The translations under genes and the position numbers were made by a program. The notes below the pieces were generated by a model. The model did not search any database. It saw only the letters and a list, made by a program, of their open reading frames with translations, and was not told the origin of the DNA. A stretch of DNA of 64,000 bases from Epiperipatus broadwayi (Eukaryota; Onychophora; Udeonychophora; Euonychophora; Peripatidae): contig JAQFVV010006428.1 of the NCBI GenBank assembly GCA_028023455.1, positions 1,659,501 through 1,723,500 on the forward strand, written 5' to 3'. Below are positions 37,573-48,680 of this stretch, piece by piece; position 1 is the first letter of the stretch, and each line of letters opens with the position of its first letter.

Positions 37573-38934
37573 CAGTAGCTTATTTGAATATTTACATTTG
37601 CATATATTTATTACACTTTTCATGAAGGCTATGAGTATGAGGCATGGTTCCTCGAAAACATTCAGCCGAAAAATTTCTAATAGTAAGTTATATTTTCTCT
37701 AATTAATAATTACAATTAAATTTAAATATAAAAAAATAAACCCCCACAAAAATAAATAGTATTCCTTCATAGATGGTTTGACTCTAGACAAGACCCATTA
37801 GTACCATTGTTTCATACCATAATTATAAAACTACTATCCCAGCTAATAAAATGTTTTCACAGTTTGATAAATTCTTTTTATTAAATGCTTGTTATATTGC
37901 TTACACATTTAGACTATTCTTCCTTATTATTATTAAACCCAGGCAAATGAATACAAATGTGCTAAGACCCTATGCAGTGTGACTGAACACTAGCCACAAA
38001 AAGGGAGATTGTAAATTTAGACCAGGAAGTCTTATTGCACCCAAACACCCATAACCATATGTATTTAATCATAGCTCATATCAAATCTGGCTTTTATATA
38101 TCAATACTTTTCACTTATATAACTAAAGCACAATTCAAAACAGATATCAAATCTACATGAAAAACAATAGTTTATGGGTTTCTGATTTATTTTCATTAAG
38201 GAAAATCTCATTTGGTATAAATATTGTGAATATTACTAATAATTAATTACAAAGGTGGTATACTTTAATTTATGAAATATCTGCCTTTTGATATTATGAA
38301 GTTTCAAAAATATATTAATGTCTATTAATTACATAAATCAACAGCTATCATAATAATAAAAGAACTCATCTATGAATAAATCAATAAAATACATTAATAT
38401 CTGATATGTAATGACTTATCAGTTATAAAATTACTTAAGAAAAAATACTAGTAATGATTTTATAATAATACATACAATAAGAAAATAATTGTTACAACAA
38501 CACCTGGCTTATTATTAAGAAAATAATTATAACAACACTTGGCTTATGGTATATGAAAGCTTACATTACTGCTTAAGTCTAACAAAGTTGTTACTTTTGC
38601 TTCTGCAATTTATTGAAGAAGTAGCTAACTTTCTCAATTTTATTGTTATTTACCTGACAATAAGATGAGAGTCTTATTTTTAGGATGACTTTAGATGGTC
38701 AGATTTCTAAGGATTTACAATTTTATAACATGTTGCATGATGAAGATTTAGCTTAGACCAGGAGTTCATCTTGGTGAGGTGGATAGTCAAGCATATTTTG
38801 AAGAACACTACTAAAAATAATATGTAATTTCATTTTACTACAGAAAGTGAGATTATTAATTCAAAAAAACTTTAAAAAACATCATTAAACATAAATATAA
38901 CCTTTAAGCATCACATGATCATGCATAAGCCTTC

Positions 38935-39005
38935 TGTCATTCATTGATTACTCTGGTTGACACAGGGTGGCACTACTGTATGGAGAGTTTTGCTTTGTTT
39001 GTAAA
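38935..39005 (+). repeat. Fragment related to the retrozyme-like element
   Basis: GTGGCACTACTGTATGGAGA and flanking sequence (AAGCCTTCTG, ATTGATTACTC) match 44717-44800. Confidence 0.65.
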
Positions 39006-39009
39006 TATA

Positions 39010-39490
39010 ACCTGTTCTAAGAGCAGACTAGTAAATAGTCAATTATAACTTTCCAACTACACTGAAACAATAATATTACTTTGGTAACAAAGCTAATAAT
39101 GATAATAATATTGTAAATATATGAAATCCATCAACTCTTCAACAATATCAATAACCATTGATAATCTCAATCTGTTGTCAAGGCAACCCCCTTTTTATAA
39201 TAAAAGTGGATAATCAACTTTATCTATAGTCTAATATGTTTATACAGACAATAAAGATTGCTACTTCACTAACGTCTGATTATTCAAGCTTAAATTAAAT
39301 GATGCAAAAGTAAAAGAAGGATAGCTGCTCTTGAATGAATAGCATTTAATCTGTTCTGAAAGCAGATTAGAAAACAGTCAATTATAACATTCAAACCCCA
39401 CTGATACTATATTTTGCTTAGATAATAAAGCTAATAATGTCTGTCTAAGCTAGATGTCATTCAATGATAATCTCTTATCTAGTTACAATG
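39010..39490 (+). repeat. Two direct repeats of about 160 bp
   Basis: 39010-39190 and about 39348-39490 share CTGTTCT(A/G)A(G/A)AGCAGA, AGTCAATTATAAC and AAAGCTAATAATG in order. A TTGTCAAGGCAACC block at about 39175 occurs inverted near 60665. There is no coding capacity. Confidence 0.55.
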
Positions 39491-41035
39491 CCAATTTTGT
39501 GTGGAAAAAATGTGCATTAATTGTATATAGAAATGTCAACTATTATATGATACATAGCTGTCCTTGTGAAGTTAGAAAAAATGTTAAAGAATCAAATAAA
39601 TAGTGAAAATATTCATTACTATAAAGACACTAATATTTAAAACACTAGTTGAGTAGAATTCATTATGTAAAAGTTGAAAGAATGATTCTGTTGTTAGTGA
39701 TACTATATGAGACAAAAGGCAAGATAATTTGTTCCAATTTGATGCAATACTCAAAGCAGATATTTATACTCAAAAAGTGTTCAGTATGATGAAAGAGTAG
39801 AGGAATTTGTATATTTGTTGAGATTGCTTTTGTCACCTGGTACAACATTTTAAAATTATAATGATGGGTATTAATGCAAAAATTGACAAATGTTTGAAAA
39901 ATTAAAAAGGTATGACTTATAGAAAATACAAAATTAAATATTATTAATTAATTTTCTACAAAAATATTTAAAGGATATGGAAAGATGTTATATTTATAAT
40001 AGCATCAACTTGTATTTTGAATAAAAAATATTTATTTTATGCTATGATTTGTGGATTAATGAAATGAAAAAAAAAACAATACTAGTAACAAAAACTCTTC
40101 ATAAAATCACTAGCAATAGTTGATATCTGTAATCTTCAGAAATACTCTAATAAATTTATATTAAAATTTTTAATTATTTTAAAATACTAATTGAATTTAA
40201 ACATGGTTTAGCTTGATTGGAATAAATAAGAAGCTAACTTATGCCGTATTAAGAAAAATCGCTAGTACAAAAAAACAGCAAATTTACTGTAAATTTTCTT
40301 CTGAGGCAAAATAATGCATGAAGAAAAAAACTTTTTTTCTTCTTAATTAAAAAACATATAGAAAAACGAATATTTGGATTTCTGTAAAATGATAGTAAAA
40401 ATTCTGAATAATACTATAAAAAATATATAGCTGTGAAATTTCAAGAAAGTGACTAGAATATAACTAAAGGTTCAAAAGTTTACAAAAACATTTTTGAATT
40501 ACAAGAAAACGTTATTTCAGCAAAGACAAAAAAAACAGATTGATTACTAAAGATATGGATTAATTCATGAAATGTATAAAAAAATTCTGCAAGGGATTAT
40601 ATAATAAGTATTAAAAAAAGTAAGTTTTAATAAATATTATATTTTAAAAATACATTAAGCATTTTAAATGAAATGCTGAAACATAATATTCAATCTTTTA
40701 AAAATGATAACAGATTCTGAAAATGATTTAATTGTTCTCGATATATATAAAAATGAAAGTGAAGATATACAAAAATTACTGGAAAAATTATATTTCAGTT
40801 ATATAAACAAGAAAATTATTTGAAATGATTGAAAGAATGTCGTTTTAATATGTGAATTTATTCAATTAAATTATAAGCGCTAGAAACACTTTGATAAGAA
40901 AAACTTAAATTTCAGTGTTTGTTATAATATTATGCTAAACCGCTTTCAATATCTTGGACTGATATTATATTTATAGCCATGTTTGGTGAGCAGCAGGGTT
41001 AGAATTAATGATGTGCCATGCCTCTTATTTTTTTT
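39491..41035. other. AT-rich non-coding stretch
   Basis: Nothing recognised. Many A runs. Confidence 0.5.
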
Positions 41036-41126
41036 CATGTGTCAAAGCAGCGGCTGGGAAGCGAACCCGCAAACCCGGACAACTGCTTGTAAGGCAGTGG
41101 TGCTGACCACTCGACCATCAACGCTT
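41036..41126 (-). mobile_element. tRNA-derived SINE, copy 1
   Basis: On the minus strand it has an A box-like ATGGTCGAGTGG, a perfect 5-bp anticodon stem ACTGC/GCAGT around the loop CTTACAA (anticodon position TAC), and a B box GGTTCGCTTCC. Then come TTGACACATG and an A run. The acceptor and T stems do not pair well, so it is a tRNA-like SINE and not a tRNA gene. It is related to the copy at 57198. Confidence 0.7.
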
Positions 41127-41159
41127 GACTGTCTCTTTTATTTTGTACTTAGAATCATT

Positions 41160-43090
41160 CAATGCTAAAAAAGATATTAATGATTACAAAATTTATCAAT
41201 TCTTTGCAAAAATTTTATCGAGATAAATATAACTCATATTATTGAACTTTGGATTCTAAACCAATCAAAAAATCATATTAGTCTTAGCTATGTTTTTAGT
41301 GCAGTGGATCATATCTAACTGTTGAGAGAAGTTAAAAAAAGAAAAATATGATTTGACATTATGCTTTTGATTTGTCTATTATGCATAAACATTTGATTGT
41401 ATAAGAATTTCTACAGTAATTAAAGCTTTTCTTTATGAAGATGTAGAGCCAGGATATAACCATATTCTTAAAAAAATCTTATCAAATTGAAACAGCAGTA
41501 ATTATATTACATTGTAAAATTAAGAAAATTAACATTGATTAAAGTGTCTGAGAAATTTATTTCACATATTCAAAAAATTTTGTGGCAGATTAAATTGGAA
41601 AACTAAGAGACTATATAACTATTATTTAAGTTATCAATATTTTGAAGATGGTGTGATAGCTTTGCAAACAGTTATTCAAAACATTGAATGTCATGCAAAA
41701 TTTATCAGGTAAAATTAAAATTAAAAGATATATATACTACAAAGATTAAAATAATATTTATTAATTTTTTTTAGAAAATAAAAATGTATAATCATGAATT
41801 CACTATCATTTTATCATGTGCCTAGATGTGGAGAGCAGTCACAGCATAAATTCATTCACTTCTCCATTTTATGATCTTCCTTACACAATTCTTCAATTCA
41901 ACACATATTTTACCATCTCTTATATCATCCAGCAAACCTGATTTTTTCCATGCCTTTTTTGTTTCCTTCACCATTCCTTCTAAAACAACTTTCATTGAAC
42001 TATTCTGTTCTCTTTAATATATGTCCAGTTCAATTTATCTTTCTATCTTTAATTTCTTCAATCAATCTTCTTTTGACATTTACTTTTTCATAATATATTC
42101 ATTTATCATTTTTATTCATTCAACTATTTTTCCATCATTCTCTATAATCGCATCTCAAAGGCTTCCAATCTGTTTCACAATTCACACAGCATTTAATTAA
42201 CCTTTTCCTGAATTCTCTCTTCACAGATTCACAGAATATTTTCTTTCTTTTAATAAATGTCTTCTTTGCCAATGCTATTCTTCTTTTAACTTCATCTTTA
42301 ATTCTTCCATTCACACTCGACCAATTACTCAAGTGTTTAAATTCATTTATCTGTTGAACTATATTGTCATATATTTTCTTTTTGTATTGCTTTCTATCCA
42401 TAATCACTTGATCTGCTCAACATTAATCTTCATTTCACAATCCATATTTCATTTCTCCAATTTATTCAACATATTCTTATGACCTTTTAATCCGTGAAAA
42501 CCATATTATTTGTACATCTTATACATTTTATTACTCTACCTCCAATATTAACTCCTCTACATTCCGAATATTTATTTAACATAAACTAAAAGTTAGAAAC
42601 TATATATACCTTAATCAGACTATTAATAATTTATAGTTGGGAAAATCATTATAGAAATTACATTTTTATGATGTACTTTTGAAATCAAGAACTTAATATT
42701 AAAAAAAAATCTATATATTTAAAAAGGAATTTTATTAATAGTTATATTTACCAGTTCTTACTTATGGATTTGAGATTTTATATTTTAAAAAAGATTAATA
42801 CCAGATGTCTCGGACTACCTAATAATTTTTGAGGTATATGTTTGGAATAACCAATAAGTATCAGAAGTGAGTTGAGAGAATCAACTTATTTTATTGACAA
42901 CATTAAAATAATAAAGAAATTGAAGAGGATATGGGTTTGAAAATTTAGTAGAAAAAATAAAGAACGATAAATAATGAAAAATTTTAACTGATTTTCATTA
43001 ATCTATAAAAGACCGAGGAATAGTCCACAATTGACATGGGTAAAGGTATAATTATGTTTATTTGTAAGACCTGGGTGTAAGAAGTTATTG
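41160..43090 (+). mobile_element. Decayed LINE, plus strand, interrupted
   Basis: Scattered RT signals can be read in changing frames: YQFFAKILSR, then FSAVDHI, then KYDLTLCF...FVYYA-TFDCI (a ruined FVDYAKAFDCI-type motif near 41345-41405), and YFEDGVIAL near 41640 (a ruined YADD region). After an antisense LINE piece, 42740-43080 gives LTYGFEIL, IRSELRESTYFID, KIIKKLKRIW and RPRNSPQLTW, typical of LINE C-termini. It is very old, and the clade is uncertain. Confidence 0.5.
41800..42480 (-). pseudogene. LINE C-terminal fragment, minus strand
   Basis: Reading the minus strand gives INEFKHLSNWSSVNGRIKDE, VKRRIALAKKTFIKRKK, REFRKRLIKC and, after stops, NSSMKVVLEGMV and LLDDIRDGKI. These follow the order found after the RT domain in RTE-like LINEs (FKYLG, IKRRIALAKKAF, LRKRLLKC, HNSLLKTIIEG, DDIRDGR). 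Several stops and gaps are present. It lies inside the decayed plus-strand LINE, so it was probably inserted there. The clade assignment is from memory of motifs. Confidence 0.65.
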
Positions 43091-43163
43091 ATTAAATAAA
43101 TTAAATAAAAAAGGTAGTTTATATTGTGTATGAAAATTGTATAGAAAAATTATATATTTATAT

Positions 43164-43675
43164 ATTAAGTTTAGTATAGACAATATACATGTATTTAAAT
43201 ATTACATATTCAGCCTATATTCTGTCCATACCTCTTCAGTATAATAAAATATACATAATAATGTTCTATATGAGAGGGGTCAGACTAAATTGGTGTCAGC
43301 ATGGGTATGACAATAATATTGGCACTATCAAGGGCTTTGAACATTTTATCCTAGCATTTTTAATGATATTATGACTGAAGAGTTGGAGAATGGAGAAGAT
43401 TAAAGCTTGTCCATTAAAGTTTGAAGATTTCTATCTTTATATAAATTGAGCAGTGATTGTATATATGTGTTGGAGATGGTAATCTGGATCAACTAATAAG
43501 TGCTGTTCATCATAAAATACATATATGGGGTATCACTTATTTTTTCCACATGTATGTGGTCATGTGTATCAGTTGTATAAGATAAATTGGATAACTGGGG
43601 GGTGTTTGAAGGTCTGAATTCAAATTCCTTTTAATTACATTAAGTTTAGTATAGACAATATACATGTATTTAAAT
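43164..43675 (+). mobile_element. R4 element flanked by 37-bp direct repeats
   Basis: A perfect 37-bp direct repeat (starting ATTAAGTTTAGTATAGAC) lies at 43164-43200 and 43639-43675. The 438 bp between are related to 47660-48345 (ATGACTGAAGAGTTGGA, GGGCTTTGAACATT, CATG(T/C)ATGTGGT). Near the right end is AATTCAAATTCC, a weak B box-like sequence. The class is unknown. The long direct repeats could be a target duplication or part of the element. Confidence 0.65.
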
Positions 43676-43954
43676 AAATATATATAAACAAATATATAAG
43701 TGGTTACATAGACTAAAAAATGAGTAGATAGATTAAAAATGCATAAATATATAGATAACTGGTAAGTTGACAGATGGATGTTTAGATCTAAGTGTAGATA
43801 AGTAAGTAGGTTAATAGATAGGAATGAATATAAATACTAGATAGATTGATACAAACACACATACATTCATATACACATAGAAAAACAGAGGTAGGTAGAA
43901 ATTGTTATCATCATTTTCAACCGTTTTCAATCCATGGTAGGATGGAGGTCTCTC

Positions 43955-43963
43955 AAGTTCCAT

Positions 43964-43998
<35 letters not shown>

Positions 43999-44045
43999 GG
44001 TAGGTAAATACTTAGATAGATAGATAGACAAATAGATCAGACAGA
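43955..44045. repeat. CA/TA and TAGA microsatellites
   Basis: CA then TA dinucleotides (43967-43997), then degenerate TAGA/CAGA units to about 44045, just upstream of the P4HA exon. Confidence 0.85.
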
Positions 44046-44092
44046 TAGATTTATATTGATGTTCAATCACTTATGTACTTTTTATGTTTTAG

Positions 44093-44195
44093 CACATGGT
44101 TAGAAGATAATTCTCATCCTGTTTTATTTAAAATTTTTAAAAACTTAGAGTATGTCACAGGATTAAATATTTTAAATTCATCAGAAGAATTACAG
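44093..44195 (+). CDS. P4HA-like exon (TWLED...TGL...EELQ)
   Basis: A 103-nt exon with acceptor TTTTATGTTTTAG and donor CAG/GTACAA. After one base of a split Ser codon it encodes 34 residues starting TWLEDNSHPV and ending NSSEELQ, with VTGLNIL between. P4HA proteins have (S)-x-W-L-x-x-x-x-x-P-V at this place, then TGL and a terminal (A/S)-EELQ. The human exon is 33 codons with the same borders. It ends in phase 0, as the next exon requires. The intron before it carries the LINE, Penelope and SINE relics of the 29-43 kb region. A retrozyme-like element begins about 100 bp after the donor. Confidence 0.88.
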
Positions 44196-44299
44196 GTACA
44201 ACAATAATAGTTTGCTTTATTTCTAGAATATTATTATAATTATAAAATCTTATCAAAACGATCTTTGCAATTGTATAGGTAAAGAAAGTAATATATGCA

Positions 44300-44846
44300 C
44301 TGAGTGGTATTACTGTATGGAGAGTTTTGCCTGTTTTAATAACAGAAATGTATTAGCATAAGAAATAGTGATCATGTGATGTTTAGTGGTTTAACACCAA
44401 TTTTGACTAATAGAATAGTGGTGGCTATGGTTATTAAAGATCCAAAGACACCGAAATGCATGGGTACTGAACTGGGTTCAGACCCATATGACTATATAAG
44501 CTATTGAGCTCAGATTGAAAATATTATTGTGTTTCAATTTTATTCTCATAGTTTTGTAGTTAAGTAGAGGTAAAAGGTAGCTGCTGGAGGGTTGCTTTAG
44601 ATCTTAAGATCTAGGTGCAGTGCTCTCAGATCCAAAGCTCCTCACTGATGAAGGCCACAAGCCAGAAACTAATCTGGGGATATTGGATGAGTAGGCACTA
44701 GATAGGCATTTTATGCCCAAGCCTTCTGGCATCCATTGATTACTCGAGTTGGCACTGAGTGGCACTACTGTATGGAGAGTTTTGCCTGTTTTAATAACAG
44801 TAATGTGCTATCCTAAGAAATAGTGATCATGTGATGTTTAGTGGTT
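44300..44846 (+). mobile_element. Retrozyme-like element with 11-bp TSD and terminal direct repeats
   Basis: An exact 11-bp duplication TAATATATGCA flanks the element (44289-44299 and 44847-44857). Its first about 95 bp recur at its end with a period of 455 bp (CACTGAGTGG at 44298 and 44753). Inside, CTGATGA at 44645-44651 is followed by a GGC/GCC stem and GAAAC at 44665-44669, the order of a hammerhead core. It codes for no protein. One unit plus a partial second unit is the form expected when an RNA circle longer than one unit is copied into DNA. Animal retrozymes are non-coding elements of that kind. Confidence 0.55.
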
Positions 44847-44857
44847 TAATATATGCA

Positions 44858-46468
44858 ATTCTTGCTTGTTGTCATTCTTTCCCCATCCTCCAAATATGTT
44901 AAACTCATTAAAAATTATCATTATCTGAGCAGATGGCTATTTTCTTACTCTCTAAAGTATTTGTGTGATTGTATAGCATGATTATAGAAAAAATTCCAAA
45001 TTTAAATCAGTTTTTCCAAAATATTTATCGAAGTTCTTTCACTGTATGTAAGAAAATTTAGTATATATAAAGTGAAAATGCTTTAGTAGTAAATAAACAC
45101 CAAATTCCATGTATTTGAAATAAATTTTTGAAAAGAAAAATGTATTAAACTTTTAAAATACCGGTAGATCAAAAAAAGAATTATCATTTAGTACTTAAAT
45201 GTAATTTTTACTCTTTCTCTTTTTTCTCTCTCTAACAAATATAAAAAATCTTTAAAAAATGTTTTTTGTCCTACTTAAAAATGGTAGAAATTATTAGTCT
45301 AAACAATTTAACAAATATAAACGAAGTTTTTTTTAAAAAAGGATTTAATTACTCATTTTTAAATAGTAATGATAAAATTGGATGTAGAACATCTAAAACC
45401 ATCATTGTCAATCTGGAATGTAAGTACGTCTGGGAGATAAAACCATGACAACTATAACTGAGCAAACAAAAAAAAAATCAAGAGAGTTGGCAAAAGACAC
45501 ATTTAACATTATAATACAATTGACACTCAAAAGTTATTGTTAATTCCTATTATTAATTTCACTTTTCAATGCCTATTTATCTATAGTATCAATCAATTAA
45601 TCTTCATATTTGAAATATTAAATTGGTACTTTACTAGTATATCTGATATGACGTATTAGTCCGATGACGTTTGTATCAGTTAATATTTATTCAAAGATCT
45701 CATTTATGATGTCATGGCAACCAACAATCCTGACATGACTAATCCATTTCAAAAAAACTCACCATTACCTTTTCATTTTAGAAGATATTAAATGGTTCAG
45801 TCCATCAGATTTGTAAGTAATAAGGTTTTATATATAAAGATATACCTACAGCTAAAACTTTTTTATATATGTTTTTTTTTAAAAGCAAAAATATTTAAAA
45901 TATAACGTTTTAAAAAAGTTTCAGGGTTCTTTTTCATATTTCTTTTACCATAATGAATATATCTTCATCATTGGAAGTAAAATGTGTTTTTTTTAGATTT
46001 GAAGTTTGGTATTACATGGGTCATGCTTATGATGGCACTTGCTGAAAAAGGGAAAGATGGGTTCGATGATACAAAGTGACATAATAAAAATTCGCAAAAA
46101 GTGCCATATTAAAAAGTCACAACTATCTGTTTTTATTTAGTGTCATAATGTGTTTTTTCATTTTTTCATACTAATTATGTCTCTCCATTTTTTTTAGATT
46201 TTAACTTTCATACTAGATGTGTTTTGAGTATTACTCACAGTGACATATTGATTGATTAAGTTTGTTTGCACATTCCTTGCTTGCATTGTTTTAAACATAT
46301 CACAAACATAGAATAATATGTCACTGGAGTAATACATCATAGCAGAAATAATACCAAAGTACCATTGAATTTTATTTCCTCAATAATTTATACTTTTGCT
46401 ATTTCAAGAAAATAGACAAATTAATTTGCATACACATTTGCATACATTATTATTTAGTAACATTATAG
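44858..46468. other. AT-rich non-coding stretch
   Basis: Nothing recognised. Confidence 0.5.
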
Positions 46469-47386
46469 CAGTGGTTTATAACCTATTTTGGCCATGAATA
46501 TGAAGAAAAATATCAAAAGTACTAGGCCTAGATTAATTTAATTTAATTGTTTTTGTTACTACTGACAGCTTTTTCTTCAGTGGGTTAAATTGCTTATATA
46601 TGCTATTAAGTATAAAGATAAATATATCCCATAATGTATGAATAATTTGGATCTTTCCTAATGTAGTTTCTTTTATTCAAGATTTTTCCCTATATAATTA
46701 TTATTTTGGGATAAAAATACTGTTCATGTCAGTATTTATCTTAACTTCGGATAAATAATCAGTGAAAGAGATTGTCTTGTCAGAACACTTATTGGAGCAT
46801 GATTTATATTTTGGTCAAGGTTCTTTCCTGACTTTGTATGAAAATAAAACTATGAATGTTAAAATAATTACATTAAACATTCAGAAGTTGTAAATTAATT
46901 GATTACAATAATGGATTTCTTTAATTTAAACATAAAAAAAATCAATACATTCCCATTATTATTTAGGCAAATGGTTGGGAGTCCTTCCCTAGATGATAAA
47001 TGATATATTATAACTATAGTGCACATTTATGACAGCATTATCATTATTGAATCACCTTAATTTTCTTAACTTAGCAAACATTTACATGCTGTCTCAAGGA
47101 CTCCTAGCATTGTCAGCCTAACAAAATTCTTGTAAGCAGTATTTAATGAGAGAGAGAGCTCTTTCAAGTCTTTTTATGTATATTGTTATTTATCAATATT
47201 CTAAGACTTAAAGTAATTATTCTATCGATTTTTAATACCCATATGGGATATTAATTTACAGTGACAAAAATACATTTATAATATTGACAGCTTTATTAAT
47301 TATAACTAATTTAATAACATAAAAAGTACATTTTATAAAATTCGTTGTTAAAAGATACACAAATGGGAAAAGATTGAAAACCATTG
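46469..47386. mobile_element. Possible non-autonomous hAT element
   Basis: The left end reads CAGTGGTTTATAACC. The right end is the inverse of CAATGGTTTTCAATC. This is close to the hAT terminal pattern CAGNGGTTCTCAACC. No transposase is visible inside, and the expected 8-bp target duplication is not clear, so the call stays tentative. Confidence 0.4.
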
Positions 47387-47659
47387 CCTTAGCTTAGAAT
47401 GTGAAAAAAGCAAAATAAATTATTTCTTCAATTTAAATAATTTTAAATAATCTATAAATAAATTATGACAGTATCTAATGACTTGGCTTGGCCCTCTCAA
47501 CTGAACTTTATAAATACTGTCTTCTTTTTCATTTTTAAATTTTAACTATAGAAAATTACTTTAAGAAAAGTAACTATGAAGAAGCTCAGTGCTACATTCA
47601 ATAAAATATGCAAATGATTTATACATATAATATTTAAATACAACTATATTATTATATTG

Positions 47660-48345
47660 AACTTAATGTAATTAGAAGAGATTTGAACTCAGACTTTCAA
47701 GCTCCCTATACCTATGCACTTCATCTTATACAACTGATACACTTGGCCACATACATGTGAAAAAGATAATTATTTCCAACATACATCCTTCACTCATCAG
47801 TAGGTCCAAGATCATTATCACTCATATATATATAACGAGTTCTCATTTTATATTGATGATAGCAAATATTCAATCTTTAATGGACAGGCTTCAATCTTAT
47901 CTACCCTCCAACACTTCAACTATCATCATCATTAAAATTCTGATGATGGAATGTTCCAAGCTTTTGCTGAAGCCAATGTGGGGTATGACAATAATAATGA
48001 CATTAACAAGGGCTTTGAACATTCCACCATCAGATTTTCAATTATATGAATGACTGAAGAGTTGGAAAATGGAGAAGTTTAAAGCCTGTCTGTAAAAGTA
48101 TGAAGGTTTGCTATCTTAATATCAACAGAGTAGTGATTATATATCGATATATGTGTGTGTAAGTTAATGATATGGATCAATTGATGAGTACTGGTTTAAC
48201 ATGAAATATGTATATTGGATATCATTTACCTTTTCACATGCATGTGGTTATGTGTATCAGTTCTATATAATGGAGTGGATAGATATAGATAGCTTGAAAG
48301 TCTGGGTTCAAATCTCTTATAATTGTTTAGTGTATGTATAGTAAA
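47660..48345. mobile_element. R4 element, copy 2, with inverted ends
   Basis: The left end (47665-47760) is the inverse of the right end (about 48235-48335): both contain TGTATCAGTT, AGCTTGAAAGTCTG and GTTCAAATCTCTT. The middle matches the element at 43201-43638. GGGTTCAAATC at the ends resembles a Pol III B box, so it may be a pair of SINE-like units. Confidence 0.6.
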
Positions 48346-48369
48346 AAGATTATCAGGGCAAAATATTTA

Positions 48370-48680
48370 ATAGCAATATTAAAAATCTAATGACATTATT
48401 GCTTGGGAATTCATACAAAGTTTATGTGCTGGATCAGCTAGTGCCAGAATCAATCCTGGGTTATCCCAATCACAGGAACATGCTTTATCACTGTGCTAAA
48501 TTATGCAGAGCAAAAAAGGCTAATGGTTTTATTGCTTGGGAGTTAATTAGAATCTGTGAGTGTGAGAATCGATCCTGGGACATCTGGGTCTTGTGTTAGA
48601 TTTTTTTTTGCTGCATATGGCCATGCTGGTCAAAAAAGCTAATGGCATTATTGCTTGGGAGTTCATAAAAAGTTTGATTG
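48370..48680 (-). repeat. tRNA-like SINE with partial tandem repeats
   Basis: On the minus strand TTTAGCACAGTGATAAAGC resembles an A box, and CCAGGATTGATTC a B box. A second B box-like copy CAGGATCGATTC follows. The block GCATTATTGCTTGGGAGTTC (with variants) occurs three times, near 48395, 48528 and 48643, about 115-135 bp apart. No intact tRNA fold is present. Confidence 0.5.

Larger units (their letters stand above)
35611..37718. mobile_element. Head-to-head Penelope palindrome (2 x 1021 bp, 66-bp spacer)
   Basis: Left arm 35611-36631 and right arm 36698-37718 are reverse complements of equal length (1021 bp each) with only scattered substitutions. Each arm holds the 3' half of a Penelope-like element: the end of the RT, the linker, the GIY-YIG endonuclease and the 3' UTR. 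The spacer 36632-36697 continues the RT of the left (minus) copy up to its YVDD motif, so the left copy is longer at the 5' side by exactly the spacer. Confidence 0.92.
35345..38800 (+). repeat. Dispersed repeat R3, copy 2, split by the Penelope palindrome
   Basis: Blocks 35345-35500 and about 38490-38790 match R3 copy 1. Between them lies the 2.1-kb Penelope palindrome (35611-37718). After subtracting it, the spacing of the blocks is close to that in copy 1, which suggests that the palindrome is a later insertion. Confidence 0.5.

Noticed and set aside
41036-41126. Functional tRNA gene (anticodon TAC)
   Set aside because: The anticodon stem is perfect, but the acceptor and T stems do not pair and a related degenerate copy lies at 57198, so a SINE is more likely.
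42135-42407. Host protein with basic helix
   Set aside because: The frame continues, with stops, into further LINE C-terminal motifs, so it is a LINE remnant.
43905-43960. Cephalopod-type dispersed repeat (ATCATCATTT...CCGTTTTC)
   Set aside because: The resemblance is short and imperfect, and the commoner cephalopod repeats I would expect are absent, so I do not use it to name the organism.
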